From: an uncultured Spirochaetaceae bacterium
Lineage (GTDB): Bacteria; Spirochaetota; Spirochaetia; Sphaerochaetales; Sphaerochaetaceae
Length of the DNA stretch: 21,853 nucleotides
Assembly: GCA_946414625.1 (NCBI GenBank)
Contig: CAMKPI010000007.1
Location: 1-21,853 of the forward strand
Reading direction: 5' to 3'
In this document: positions 13,977-21,676 of the stretch, piece by piece
Numbering within the stretch: the stretch's first letter is position 1
How the letters are laid out: each line of letters opens with the position of its first letter
Position numbers and translations under genes: made by a program
Notes under the pieces: model-generated
Database searches by the model: none
What the model was told of the DNA's origin: nothing
What the model saw: only the letters and a program-made list of their open reading frames with translations

Positions 13977-14810
13977 ATGAAGAGATTTTCATTGGTTTTG
14001 TTATTCGTGCTTGCATTGTCTTTCGTGGCGTTTGCGTCGAACGGAGATGTCCTGAAGTACAGCGCGGCGGGCGATGAGATAGAGGTCATCAACTTCGAGG
14101 AAGACGGTGACGAGGTGTGCGACGACAACGTTCGTTTTCTGAATCGTACTAATTTCCTTTTGGACTTTGTTGTCTATGGTAAGCGCGAAAAATCCTCCCC
14201 GAGGGAGCTGCTTGCATATGTTTCGGTGGACAGGCGAGACACCCAGCAGGAGACAACGATAAAGAAGCTGGACGAGTTCAAGTACGTGTACGTGGTCCCG
14301 GTGGATGCGAGCGTGCGCTTCTCTAGAATAGCCTGCGAGCACAGCGACATGTATTTCTACATTGAGTCGGCAACTCCGTACGGCCATGGCGGCAGGACTT
14401 CCGTTTACCAAAGCGTCGTCCAGCGGGACGGGGCGTCGAGAAGCGATGTCTACGAGGGGATTTTCAGAACTTTGAGCCGCGGCGTGGGCAACACGCAGTT
14501 CTATATCGAGGAGAACGACAAGGTCCAGGGGCTTGTCTCCGGCTGGGGCGTTTGGACGAAGAGCCGGGGCGAGATTTACAAGTTCGGCTTCAGGTTCGAG
14601 GTGAAGGACGGCAGGTACCGCGTCACGTTCAGCGACATCGAGGCGGATTTCGAGATACGCCGCTTGTTCCTTATCGACACGATAGAGGCTGTGAGTTTTT
14701 CCGGAGACCTCGATTACTTGGATATATGCCCGGGGCTCTCTGATACGATAAATGCTGTTAACAATGCCATAGACTCGATGACGCGCGGGAGAAAGTCGGA
14801 TAACTGGTAG
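13977..14810 (+). CDS. Secreted protein, possible DUF4468-like domain
   Basis: A 277-residue protein with a clear Sec signal peptide: MKR, a hydrophobic core from residue 5, and an AFA cleavage site after residue 20. The mature protein is probably periplasmic; there is no lipobox Cys. The segment from about residue 158 (VYEGIFRTLSRG) through GLVSGWGVW to FRFEVKDGRYRVTFSDI near residue 220 resembles, from memory, the DUF4468/TBP-like fold with its conserved KDGRYR strand, found in many secreted bacterial proteins of unknown role. This match is tentative. The ATG at 13977 has GGAG nine bases upstream, and a good promoter precedes it. pepD follows after 150 bases on the same strand, with no obvious functional link. 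Confidence 0.8.
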   Translation: MKRFSLVLLFVLALSFVAFASNGDVLKYSAAGDEIEVINFEEDGDEVCDDNVRFLNRTNFLLDFVVYGKREKSSPRELLAYVSVDRRDTQQETTIKKLDEFKYVYVVPVDASVRFSRIACEHSDMYFYIESATPYGHGGRTSVYQSVVQRDGASRSDVYEGIFRTLSRGVGNTQFYIEENDKVQGLVSGWGVWTKSRGEIYKFGFRFEVKDGRYRVTFSDIEADFEIRRLFLIDTIEAVSFSGDLDYLDICPGLSDTINAVNNAIDSMTRGRKSDNW

Positions 14811-14960
14811 GCTCTTTAGACAGATTTGGAAGAGCGGTGTTGAGCGTTGTATGATGCTATAGGCTTTCAGACTCTGTGGATGAGTTGTGCTATTGACTAT
14901 AGGACCGGTCGGCGGATCTGCGGAGGAATATTCCGACACCTATCAGGGAGTGTGGACAGC

Positions 14961-16628
14961 ATGGAAGATGGAATGAAGAATTTGAAGCCGGAAAACGTGT
15001 TTCGTTTTTTTGAGGAGATATGCACGATTCCGCATCCGTCCGGGTATCCGGAGAAGATTGTATCTTATCTAGAAAGCTTCGCCCAGGATCGCGGATTGCC
15101 GTTTTTTGTCGACGGGGCAGGGAATGTCGTGATATACAAGGGCGCATCTCTGGATAGGACGGTTGACCGGCTTTCAGATTGCGGCGCTGTGCGCGAAGGA
15201 GCCGCCGCATCGCCGGAGACTGCCGCCGCCCGGCCTTCGGATCCCTCGGATCTGTCCGCGGAGGACGCTCAGCCTTCGGATGTTGCGGAGGACGCCCGGC
15301 CTTCGGATTCCGTTGATATGTCTGCGGAGGATGCCCCGGAACCTGATAACAAATCCGCCGCGGATAATCTTCCGCGTTTTTCAAATCCCGTTATCCTCCA
15401 GGCACATCTGGACATGGTTTCCGCCGCGGAGGAATACTCGAATATGGATTTCAGGAAGGATCCTGTCAGAACCTTTGTGGATGGCGACCTTGTCCGGACC
15501 TTCGGCACGACACTCGGTGCGGACGACGGAATAGGTGTCGCGATGATTCTTGCGGTGCTCGACGACGATACTCTTTCCCATCCTGCGATAGAGGCGGTTT
15601 TCACATCGGACGAAGAAGTCGGGATGCTGGGCGCGCTTGCTTTTGATTTCTCGAAAATAAACGGTAAACGGCTTATAAACATCGACAGCGAGATCGAGGG
15701 CGAGCTTGTATGCGGCTGCTCCGGCGGGGTGGACATGCATGTCTCTCTTCCGGTGGCGCGTGAAGAGCGTTCCGGAATGGTTTTGGAGATAGGAGTCCGG
15801 GGGCTTGTCGGAGGGCATAGCGGGCTCGACATTCATCGCGGGCGGGCGAGCGCGAATACTCTGATGATACGGGTTCTGTCAGAGTTGCTCGACACGGTGG
15901 GATATTCCCTTATCGACTTCGCCGGAGGCGTGAAAGATTCGGCGATTTCCACTCTTTGCACCGCAAGGATCAGCGTTTTCCCTACCGAGGTGGAAAAGGC
16001 AAGGGATGCTTTGCTCACCATTGAGCGGAACCTGAAGACGGAGTACGGCGAATTGGAGCCGTCCCTCGATGTTTTTTGCTCTGAAGCGGGTTTTGAAATC
16101 GGCAGTGCACTGACCGGTTCTTCTCTGTCTCGTGCGTTGCGTCTACTCTCTGTGGTGTCCACCGGGCTTTTCGACAGGATTCCATATCTTCCCGATGTTG
16201 TTCAGACATCAGCGAATATGGGCGTTCTCCGGCTTGGAGATGACAGGCTGCGTTTTGTGGTATTTGTCCGCAGCAGCGTGGAAAGCTCCATGAGGTGGCA
16301 GAAGAGGCGTCTTATAAACGCAGCGGAGCTCGCCGGAGGTTCCGTTTTCATGGATTCCGAACATCCGGCATGGGTTTACAAGGCAGGATCTCCGTTGCAG
16401 GAGACGTTCAAGAGTGTATATAAATCGTTGTATGGTACAGATTTGAAGGTCACGGCTGTACATGCGGGGCTGGAATGCGGGATTTTCTCCGACAACATCG
16501 AGAATCTTGATGTGGTGTCGCTGGGACCGGATGTGAAAGGCGCGCATTCTCCGTATGAGACGCTTTCCGTGTCATCCACAGAGCGGGTTTACCGCCTGCT
16601 TTGCGAGTCGCTTGCAAAGCTCGAATAG
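14961..16628 (+). CDS. pepD: Aminoacyl-histidine dipeptidase / M20C peptidase
   Basis: A 555-residue zinc dipeptidase of the M20C family that cleaves dipeptides, including those with histidine, in the cytoplasm. Metal and catalytic motifs are visible: H149 in AHLDMV, D188/D189 in GADDGIG, E218-E219 in SDEEVGMLG, D in NIDSEIEGE, the GLVGGHSGLDIHRGRA dimer segment, and the C-terminal H in AVHAGLECGIF. Residues about 63-139, between NVVIYKGAS and NPVILQAHL, are an acidic Pro/Ser/Ala/Asp repeat insertion; without it the length is close to the usual 480-490. The start was placed at ATG 14961, with GGGAG ten bases upstream, giving a family-like N-terminus (KPENVFRFFEEICTIPHPSG). The frame is open back to 14847, but that part has no family similarity. 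ATG 14973 is an alternative start. Confidence 0.92.
   Translation: MEDGMKNLKPENVFRFFEEICTIPHPSGYPEKIVSYLESFAQDRGLPFFVDGAGNVVIYKGASLDRTVDRLSDCGAVREGAAASPETAAARPSDPSDLSAEDAQPSDVAEDARPSDSVDMSAEDAPEPDNKSAADNLPRFSNPVILQAHLDMVSAAEEYSNMDFRKDPVRTFVDGDLVRTFGTTLGADDGIGVAMILAVLDDDTLSHPAIEAVFTSDEEVGMLGALAFDFSKINGKRLINIDSEIEGELVCGCSGGVDMHVSLPVAREERSGMVLEIGVRGLVGGHSGLDIHRGRASANTLMIRVLSELLDTVGYSLIDFAGGVKDSAISTLCTARISVFPTEVEKARDALLTIERNLKTEYGELEPSLDVFCSEAGFEIGSALTGSSLSRALRLLSVVSTGLFDRIPYLPDVVQTSANMGVLRLGDDRLRFVVFVRSSVESSMRWQKRRLINAAELAGGSVFMDSEHPAWVYKAGSPLQETFKSVYKSLYGTDLKVTAVHAGLECGIFSDNIENLDVVSLGPDVKGAHSPYETLSVSSTERVYRLLCESLAKLE
15228..15368 (+). repeat. In-frame 39-base tandem repeat inside pepD
   Basis: Units at 15228-15266 (39 bases), 15267-15293 (27, internally shortened by 12), 15294-15332 (39) and a degenerate 15333-15368 (36) encode ARPSD...SAED-type peptides. 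All lengths are multiples of three. The wider low-complexity insertion runs from about 15148 to 15378. Confidence 0.85.
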
Positions 16629-16671
16629 CGAATATCGCTGTGCTGCCGGGGGCAGGGCGCCGCATTGGGAG

Positions 16672-16818
16672 TCTCTGCGAAATTTACGCTCGGGCGATGC
16701 TGAAGCACCCTGTTTGGTTGCGCAAAAACGCCGTTAGAAACAATCTCTGCGAACTTTACGCACGGGCGGTGCGGAGCCGGCGCGTCTCTTCTGTTAAAAA
16801 TCTCTGAAATGCGCACAG
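16672..16818 (+). repeat. Degenerate 72-base repeats between pepD and nifJ
   Basis: Positions 16672-16700 and 16744-16772 match at 26 of 29 bases (TCTCTGCGAA start, then TTTACGC and CGGGCG(A/G)TGC). A shortened third copy begins at 16801 (TCTCTGAAATGCGCAC). The 452-base gap between the two genes has no supported coding frame. Confidence 0.75.
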
Positions 16819-16847
16819 TTTTTTGTTGAAAAGTTAAAATTTATATT
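16819..16847 (+). promoter_or_regulatory. Candidate nifJ promoter
   Basis: TATATT (16842-16847) lies in the only AT-rich stretch of the spacer, 17 bases after TTTTTT (16819-16824). The -35 is poor, so the call is tentative. It would give a leader of about 225 bases. Confidence 0.4.
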
Positions 16848-16944
16848 TTAGACTTAACTGTTAGGTTTTGGGAAACGATGGGCAAGAGCGATGAAGCGTC
16901 TTCTGTCGGGTGGTGGTGAGCCGTTCGCAGAGGGTCCGAGTTTC

Positions 16945-17052
16945 CTCGATTCTTAAAATTGAATCGGCTTCAGAAGCCGTGTGGCGGTGTCGTGGTTTTT
17001 GCCGCGGAATCCCGGAGGCTTTCAAAGTCCTTTCAGAAGCTGGTCAAACCAC
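16945..17052 (+). promoter_or_regulatory. Structured 5' leader of nifJ
   Basis: CGATTC/GAATCG is directly followed by GGCTTC-AG-AAGCC. A long-range stem GTGGTTT (16992-16998) / AAACCAC (17046-17052) encloses a further hairpin near 17018-17040. The closing stem ends 12 bases before the AAAGGAG ribosome site (17065-17071). No known riboswitch class fits. A role in regulation or mRNA stability is inference. Confidence 0.35.
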
Positions 17053-17080
17053 ACTGAAATCCTAAAAGGAGCGATGTTTC

Positions 17081-20000
17081 ATGATTAAAAGGAAAATGAA
17101 ATCAATGGATGGAAACAACGCGGCGGCTCATGTGAGCTATGCTTTCAGCGAAGTCGCGGCGATCTATCCCATCACCCCGTCTTCTCCAATGGCGGACTTT
17201 GTTGACCAGTGGAGCGCGAACGGACTGAAGAATATCTTCGGCACAGAGGTGAAGGTGGTCGAAATGCAGAGCGAGGCGGGAGCCGCCGGTGCTGTGCACG
17301 GCTCTCTCGGAGCGGGTGCCCTCACAACGACATACACTGCGTCGCAGGGACTTCTTTTGATGATTCCGAACATGTACAAGATTGCAGCCGAGCAGCTGCC
17401 TTGCGTGTTCCATGTGTCTGCCAGGACGGTTTCCACCCATGCATTGAACATTTTCGGCGACCACAGCGACGTGATGGCATGCCGCCAGACCGGCTTTGCC
17501 ATGCTTTGCGAGGGCAACGTCCAGGAGGTGATGGATCTCGCTCCTGTGGCACATCTTGCCGCACTCACTGGAAAAGTTCCTTTTATCAATTTCTTTGATG
17601 GCTTCCGCACCTCGCATGAGATACAGAAAATCGCTGTCTGGGATTTTGAGGATTTGAAGGATATGTGCGACATGGATGCCGTCAAGGCTTTCCGCGAGCA
17701 CGCTCTGAACCCTGAGCATCCGCATATGCGCGGCTCCCATGAGAACGGGGACATCTTCTTCCAGCACCGCGAGGCTTGCAACCAGTACTACGACGCTCTT
17801 CCCGAGGTTGTCGAGAGGTACATGGCAAAGATAAACGACAAGCTCGGCACCGATTACCAGCTTTTCAATTACTACGGAGCGATCGACGCAGATCGTGTGA
17901 TCATCGCCATGGGTTCTATCTGCGATGTTGCTGAAGAGGTTATAGACTACCTCAACAAGCACGGAGAGAAGGTTGGTCTCATCAAGGTACGCCTTTTCCG
18001 CCCGTTTGCAGCGAGTAAGCTCATAAAAGCTCTTCCGGGCACGGTCAAGAAGATTGCCGTCCTCGACAGGACAAAGGAGCCGGGAAGTCTCGGAGAGCCG
18101 CTCTATCAGGATGTTGTCACAGCCTTTGCCGAGGCAGGAATCTCCGACACGGTTATCATTGGCGGTCGCTACGGGCTCGGTTCCAAGGACACTCCTCCCA
18201 GCAGCGTGTTCGCTGTTTTCAATGAGCTGAAGAAGTCTTCTCCCAAGAAACAGTTCACGATTGGCATTGTTGACGATGTGACTCACCTCTCGCTCGAGGA
18301 AGACAAGAACTGCCCGAATACCGCCGCGGAAGGCACAATCGAGTGCAAGTTCTGGGGTCTTGGCGGAGACGGCACGGTTGGCGCCAACAAGAACTCTATC
18401 AAGATCATCGGAGATTATACAGATAAGTACGTTCAGGCGTATTTCCAGTACGACTCCAAGAAGACAGGCGGAGTCACAGTCTCGCACCTGCGCTTCGGTG
18501 ACAAGCCGATCAAGAGTCCGTACTACATCAACAAAGCAGACTTCGTTGCATGCCACAACCCGTCTTATGTCACAAAGGGCTTCAAGATGGTTCAGGATGT
18601 GAAGCCTAACGGCGTGTACATGATCAACTGCCAGTGGAACCTTGAAGAGCTCTCTCATCACATGGATGCTGCAAGTAAGAGATATATTGCAAAGAACAAC
18701 ATCCAGCTCTATACAATCGACGCCATCGACCTTGCCGCCAAGATCGGAATGGGCAAGCGCACCAACACGATTCTCCAGAGCGCGTTCTTCACTCTTGCAA
18801 AGGTAATGCCCCAGGAAGAGGCAATCCAGCACATGAAGGAGAAGGCCACCCAGTCCTATCTGAAGAAAGGACAGGATATTGTGGACATGAACCACAAGGC
18901 CATAGACGCCGGAGCCACCGCGTTTGTCAAGATTGATGTTCCCGCAGACTGGGCGGAAGCCACCGACGACAAGCATGCCGAGGCCCTGAAAGGACCGGAT
19001 CAGCTTGTGAAGATGGTTTCCGGTATTCTTGAGCCTGTGGACAAGATGGACGGCGACAGCCTTCCGGTCTCTGCTTTCATGGATCATGTGGACGGTCAGT
19101 TCGAGCTCGGTGCGGCGGCTTACGAGAAGCGCGGCGTTGCTGTGATGGTTCCCCGCTGGGATTCCTCGAAGTGTATCCAGTGTAACAACTGTTCCTATGT
19201 CTGCCCGCACGCCACAATTCGTCCGTTCGCGTTGACCGAGGAGGAGTTGAAGGGTCTTCCCGCTGCAGCCAATGCGGTCGACATCAAGGCTGGAAAAGGC
19301 AAGGGCGTCTACAAGTTCACCCTCGCAGTGAGTCCGCTTGACTGTATGGGATGCGGTGTGTGTATCGGTGCTTGTCCGGTTGCAGCTCTCACCATGGTGC
19401 CTCAGGAAGAGGAGCTCCCGCAGCAGGAAGTGTTTGGCTACTGCGTTGAGAACGTGTCTGAGAAGCCTGACATGCAGGACAACACGGTGAAGGGCAGTCA
19501 GTTCAAGAAGCCGCTTCTGGAGTTCTCCGGTAGCTGTGCAGGCTGTGCCGAGACGTCTTATGCCCGCCTTGTCACCCAGCTTTTCGGCGACAGGATGTAT
19601 ATCTCCAACGCCACGGGTTGTTCGTCGATTTGGGGCGGACCTGCATCCACGTCTCCGTATTCAACCAATGCGGCAGGCCATGGTCCCGCATGGTGCAACA
19701 GCCTCTTCGAGGACAACGCGGAGCACGGGCTTGGAATGTATATCGGTCAGGATAAGATCCGCGAGGATCTCGCGTGCCTGATTGCAAAAATCTCCCAGAG
19801 CGACGACGCTGAGGCCGCTGTTAAGGATGCTGCTGCCGAATGGATTGCCACAAAGAACGACGGTGAGAAGAACAAAATTGCTTCTGACAAGCTTGTCAAG
19901 GCTCTTGAAAGCTGTGACTGCAAGTGCGATACCAAGAAGGAAATCCTTTCCAAGAAGGAATATCTCTCCAAGAAGTCCGTTTGGATTTTCGGAGGCGACG

Positions 20001-20620
20001 GCTGGGCATACGACATCGGCTATGGCGGTCTGGATCATGTGCTTGCGTCGAAGAAGAACGTGAACGTGTTTGTCTTTGACACAGAGGTGTATTCCAACAC
20101 TGGCGGACAGGCCTCCAAGGCTTCCAATATCGGACAGGTGGCGCAGTTTGCCGCAGCCGGAAAGGAAGTCAAGAAAAAGAGCCTTTCCGAGATTGCAATG
20201 CAGTACGGCTATGTGTATGTTGCTCAGGTTGCGATGGGCGCCAACCCCGCTCAGACAATCAAGGCCATCACCGAGGCTGAGGCTTACGACGGACCGTCGC
20301 TTATTATCGGTTACGCTCCGTGCGAGATGCACTCAATCAAGGGCGGCATGACAAATTGCCAGAAGGAAATGAAGAAAGCGGTCGATTGCGGCTACTGGAA
20401 TCTGTTCCGCTTCAATCCTGCTGCAGAGGGCAAGAAGTTCACTCTCGACTCCAAGGATCCTGCCGGCGGCTATCAGGAATTCCTGATGAACGAGGCGAGA
20501 TATTCACGTCTTACACGTGAGTTCCCGGACAGGGCGTCCAGGCTCTTTGCCTTGAACGAGGAAGAAGCCAAGAAGCGCTATGAGCACCTGAAGAAACTGA
20601 TCGATCTGTATCAGGACTGA
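17081..20620 (+). CDS. nifJ: Pyruvate:ferredoxin (flavodoxin) oxidoreductase, homodimeric
   Basis: A 1179-residue enzyme that converts pyruvate and CoA to acetyl-CoA and CO2 and passes electrons to ferredoxin or flavodoxin. Domains in order: pyrimidine-binding domain with YPITPSS (residues 29-35) and E65 in EMQSEAGAAGA; the transketolase-like and linker domains; a ferredoxin domain with two 4Fe-4S motifs starting C698 (CIQCNNCSYVCP) and C755 (CMGCGVCIGACP); and the thiamine-diphosphate domain with GDG at 972-974 and N1006 in SNTGG. Proximal cluster ligands C819, C822, C847 and C1081 are all present. The length is normal and no insertion is seen. ATG 17081 has AAAGGAG nine bases upstream. Its codons are rich in preferred C- and G-ending forms, which fits high expression. 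It is followed by a strong terminator, so it is monocistronic. Confidence 0.98.
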   Translation: MIKRKMKSMDGNNAAAHVSYAFSEVAAIYPITPSSPMADFVDQWSANGLKNIFGTEVKVVEMQSEAGAAGAVHGSLGAGALTTTYTASQGLLLMIPNMYKIAAEQLPCVFHVSARTVSTHALNIFGDHSDVMACRQTGFAMLCEGNVQEVMDLAPVAHLAALTGKVPFINFFDGFRTSHEIQKIAVWDFEDLKDMCDMDAVKAFREHALNPEHPHMRGSHENGDIFFQHREACNQYYDALPEVVERYMAKINDKLGTDYQLFNYYGAIDADRVIIAMGSICDVAEEVIDYLNKHGEKVGLIKVRLFRPFAASKLIKALPGTVKKIAVLDRTKEPGSLGEPLYQDVVTAFAEAGISDTVIIGGRYGLGSKDTPPSSVFAVFNELKKSSPKKQFTIGIVDDVTHLSLEEDKNCPNTAAEGTIECKFWGLGGDGTVGANKNSIKIIGDYTDKYVQAYFQYDSKKTGGVTVSHLRFGDKPIKSPYYINKADFVACHNPSYVTKGFKMVQDVKPNGVYMINCQWNLEELSHHMDAASKRYIAKNNIQLYTIDAIDLAAKIGMGKRTNTILQSAFFTLAKVMPQEEAIQHMKEKATQSYLKKGQDIVDMNHKAIDAGATAFVKIDVPADWAEATDDKHAEALKGPDQLVKMVSGILEPVDKMDGDSLPVSAFMDHVDGQFELGAAAYEKRGVAVMVPRWDSSKCIQCNNCSYVCPHATIRPFALTEEELKGLPAAANAVDIKAGKGKGVYKFTLAVSPLDCMGCGVCIGACPVAALTMVPQEEELPQQEVFGYCVENVSEKPDMQDNTVKGSQFKKPLLEFSGSCAGCAETSYARLVTQLFGDRMYISNATGCSSIWGGPASTSPYSTNAAGHGPAWCNSLFEDNAEHGLGMYIGQDKIREDLACLIAKISQSDDAEAAVKDAAAEWIATKNDGEKNKIASDKLVKALESCDCKCDTKKEILSKKEYLSKKSVWIFGGDGWAYDIGYGGLDHVLASKKNVNVFVFDTEVYSNTGGQASKASNIGQVAQFAAAGKEVKKKSLSEIAMQYGYVYVAQVAMGANPAQTIKAITEAEAYDGPSLIIGYAPCEMHSIKGGMTNCQKEMKKAVDCGYWNLFRFNPAAEGKKFTLDSKDPAGGYQEFLMNEARYSRLTREFPDRASRLFALNEEEAKKRYEHLKKLIDLYQD

Positions 20621-20656
20621 GGACGCTTCCGGCTGAAATAGTCTAAAACCAAATGC

Positions 20657-20695
20657 GGCGGGGTCTTTCGCTTTCGCGAAAGACCCCGCCTTTTT
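20657..20695 (+). terminator. Intrinsic terminator of nifJ
   Basis: A perfect 15-bp GC-rich stem (20657-20671 with 20676-20690), loop TTTC and five T residues (20691-20695), beginning 36 bases after the nifJ stop codon. Confidence 0.95.
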
Positions 20696-20699
20696 GACT

Positions 20700-21049
20700 T
20701 GTCACGTTTTGTCTGATATAAATTCTGATATACATTCTGTGCGCTAACAACATGCGTGGGACGGTTCTGCTCTGTTCTGCCATCTGAGGCTTGTTTTGCA
20801 TTCAGCGTCATACATCGTGCCAGCTAAACGGGTGTTGGCAGCGGGTTTAAAGCCCTTGCCGTCCTCTGCCAGATTTCTATATCCATGATTTTGCTCAGCT
20901 GACGTTTTTTGCCTAGAAATCACACGGAAGATGTTCAATGAACTTTCCATACTCTTCTATCTCTCAAATCAAATTGTGAACTCTACCGTAAACTGTCTGA
21001 TTTTTTGATACGAAACATTTAATGTATTTCCGACATCATCCCAGCTGTG
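20700..21049. other. AT-rich spacer, no supported gene
   Basis: Composition changes from GC-rich to AT-rich after the nifJ terminator. A 68-codon minus-strand frame (20744-20950) is open but has no ribosome site or family I know. It may be the decayed remnant of an older gene. Nothing else is visible. Confidence 0.4.
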
Positions 21050-21085
21050 AACAATATTTGTTGTTTCGTTAGGGTGTGGTATAAT
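21050..21085 (+). promoter_or_regulatory. Toxin-antitoxin promoter with operator-like palindrome
   Basis: TATAAT (21080-21085) has an extended -10 TGG just before it and TTGTTG (21058-21063) 16 bases upstream. The palindrome AACAA-TAT-TTGTT (21050-21062) overlaps the -35 box. This is where antitoxins usually bind to repress their own operon. Confidence 0.6.
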
Positions 21086-21107
21086 ACATTAAGCGGGAGG
21101 TTAAGGT

Positions 21108-21314
21108 ATGACTGTTACTTTGAGAAATGTTGACTATCAGTTTTTGAATATTTTGGAAAGCCTTTTGCCGTTAAAAAAAGACATACAGATTGTCACGGAA
21201 TACGACGAACCGAATGAACTTACCGTTAAAGTACTGCAAGATAGCGAAAACGGCAAAAATCTGAGTCCGGTCTTTACTTCTACAAAAGATTTTATGGCAG
21301 CTCTAAATGCTTGA
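21108..21314 (+). CDS. Putative antitoxin of a YafQ-type module
   Basis: A 68-residue acidic protein directly upstream of, and overlapping by eight bases, a YafQ-like toxin frame. This is the standard antitoxin position. I do not recognise a clear RelB/DinJ sequence: it begins MTVTLRNVDYQFLNIL, a short segment that could be a DNA-binding strand and helix, and ends in TSTKDFMAALNA, which could wrap the toxin. The GGAGG ribosome site is well placed and the promoter is good. Assignment rests mainly on context. Because the toxin frame is broken, the antitoxin may now be dispensable or may act against related toxins elsewhere. Confidence 0.6.
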   Translation: MTVTLRNVDYQFLNILESLLPLKKDIQIVTEYDEPNELTVKVLQDSENGKNLSPVFTSTKDFMAALNA

Positions 21315-21580
21315 TTTAAGGTTTACAACTCAATTTAAAAAAGATTACAACCATGCTCAAAAAAGAGGATTTGACCTGTCTGAATTTGAAACAGTTGTGA
21401 ATAAATTGCGCAACAAAGAATCTCTGGACGAGAGGTTTGAAGATCATCCTCTTTCTGGAAATTGGAAAGATCATAGGGATTTTCATCTTCATCCTGATTT
21501 GATTGTAATATAGCATAAAGCAGAATGAATTAATTCTTGAAATGGTTCGTATGGGAACCCATTCTGATTTGTTCAAATAG
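21307..21580 (+). pseudogene. YafQ/RelE-superfamily mRNA interferase toxin, frameshifted
   Basis: The first 68 codons give a typical YafQ-type toxin: TTQFKKDYNHAQKRG, the DHPLSGNWKDHRD core and HLHPDLIVI. A TAG stop then follows at 21511-21513. In another frame the sequence continues as ELILEMVRMGTHSDLFK and stops at 21578-21580, exactly the C-terminal strand and final HSDLF motif expected for the family. Restoring two bases (an AT/TA unit) in the run at 21508-21512 would join the halves as VIYSIKQNELIL. The family's last catalytic His lies in the lost part, so the product should be inactive. A sequencing error in the short AT run must be excluded. Confidence 0.8.
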
Positions 21581-21676
21581 AAGAGAATTTGAAAACGAAG
21601 CAATATATCTTGTGTTTTGAAATTTTGCTAGTTAAAGCAATTTAAACTTACTGTGTGTGCAGTATACCATAAAACT

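Noticed and set aside
14001..14939. 312-codon minus-strand open frame opposite the secreted-protein gene
   Set aside because: The plus strand has a promoter, ribosome site, signal peptide and domain-like sequence; the minus frame has none.
17102..19210. 702-codon minus-strand open frame opposite nifJ
   Set aside because: It lies wholly antisense to a complete, motif-rich oxidoreductase. Its openness follows from the codon bias of nifJ, and its translation shows no family features.
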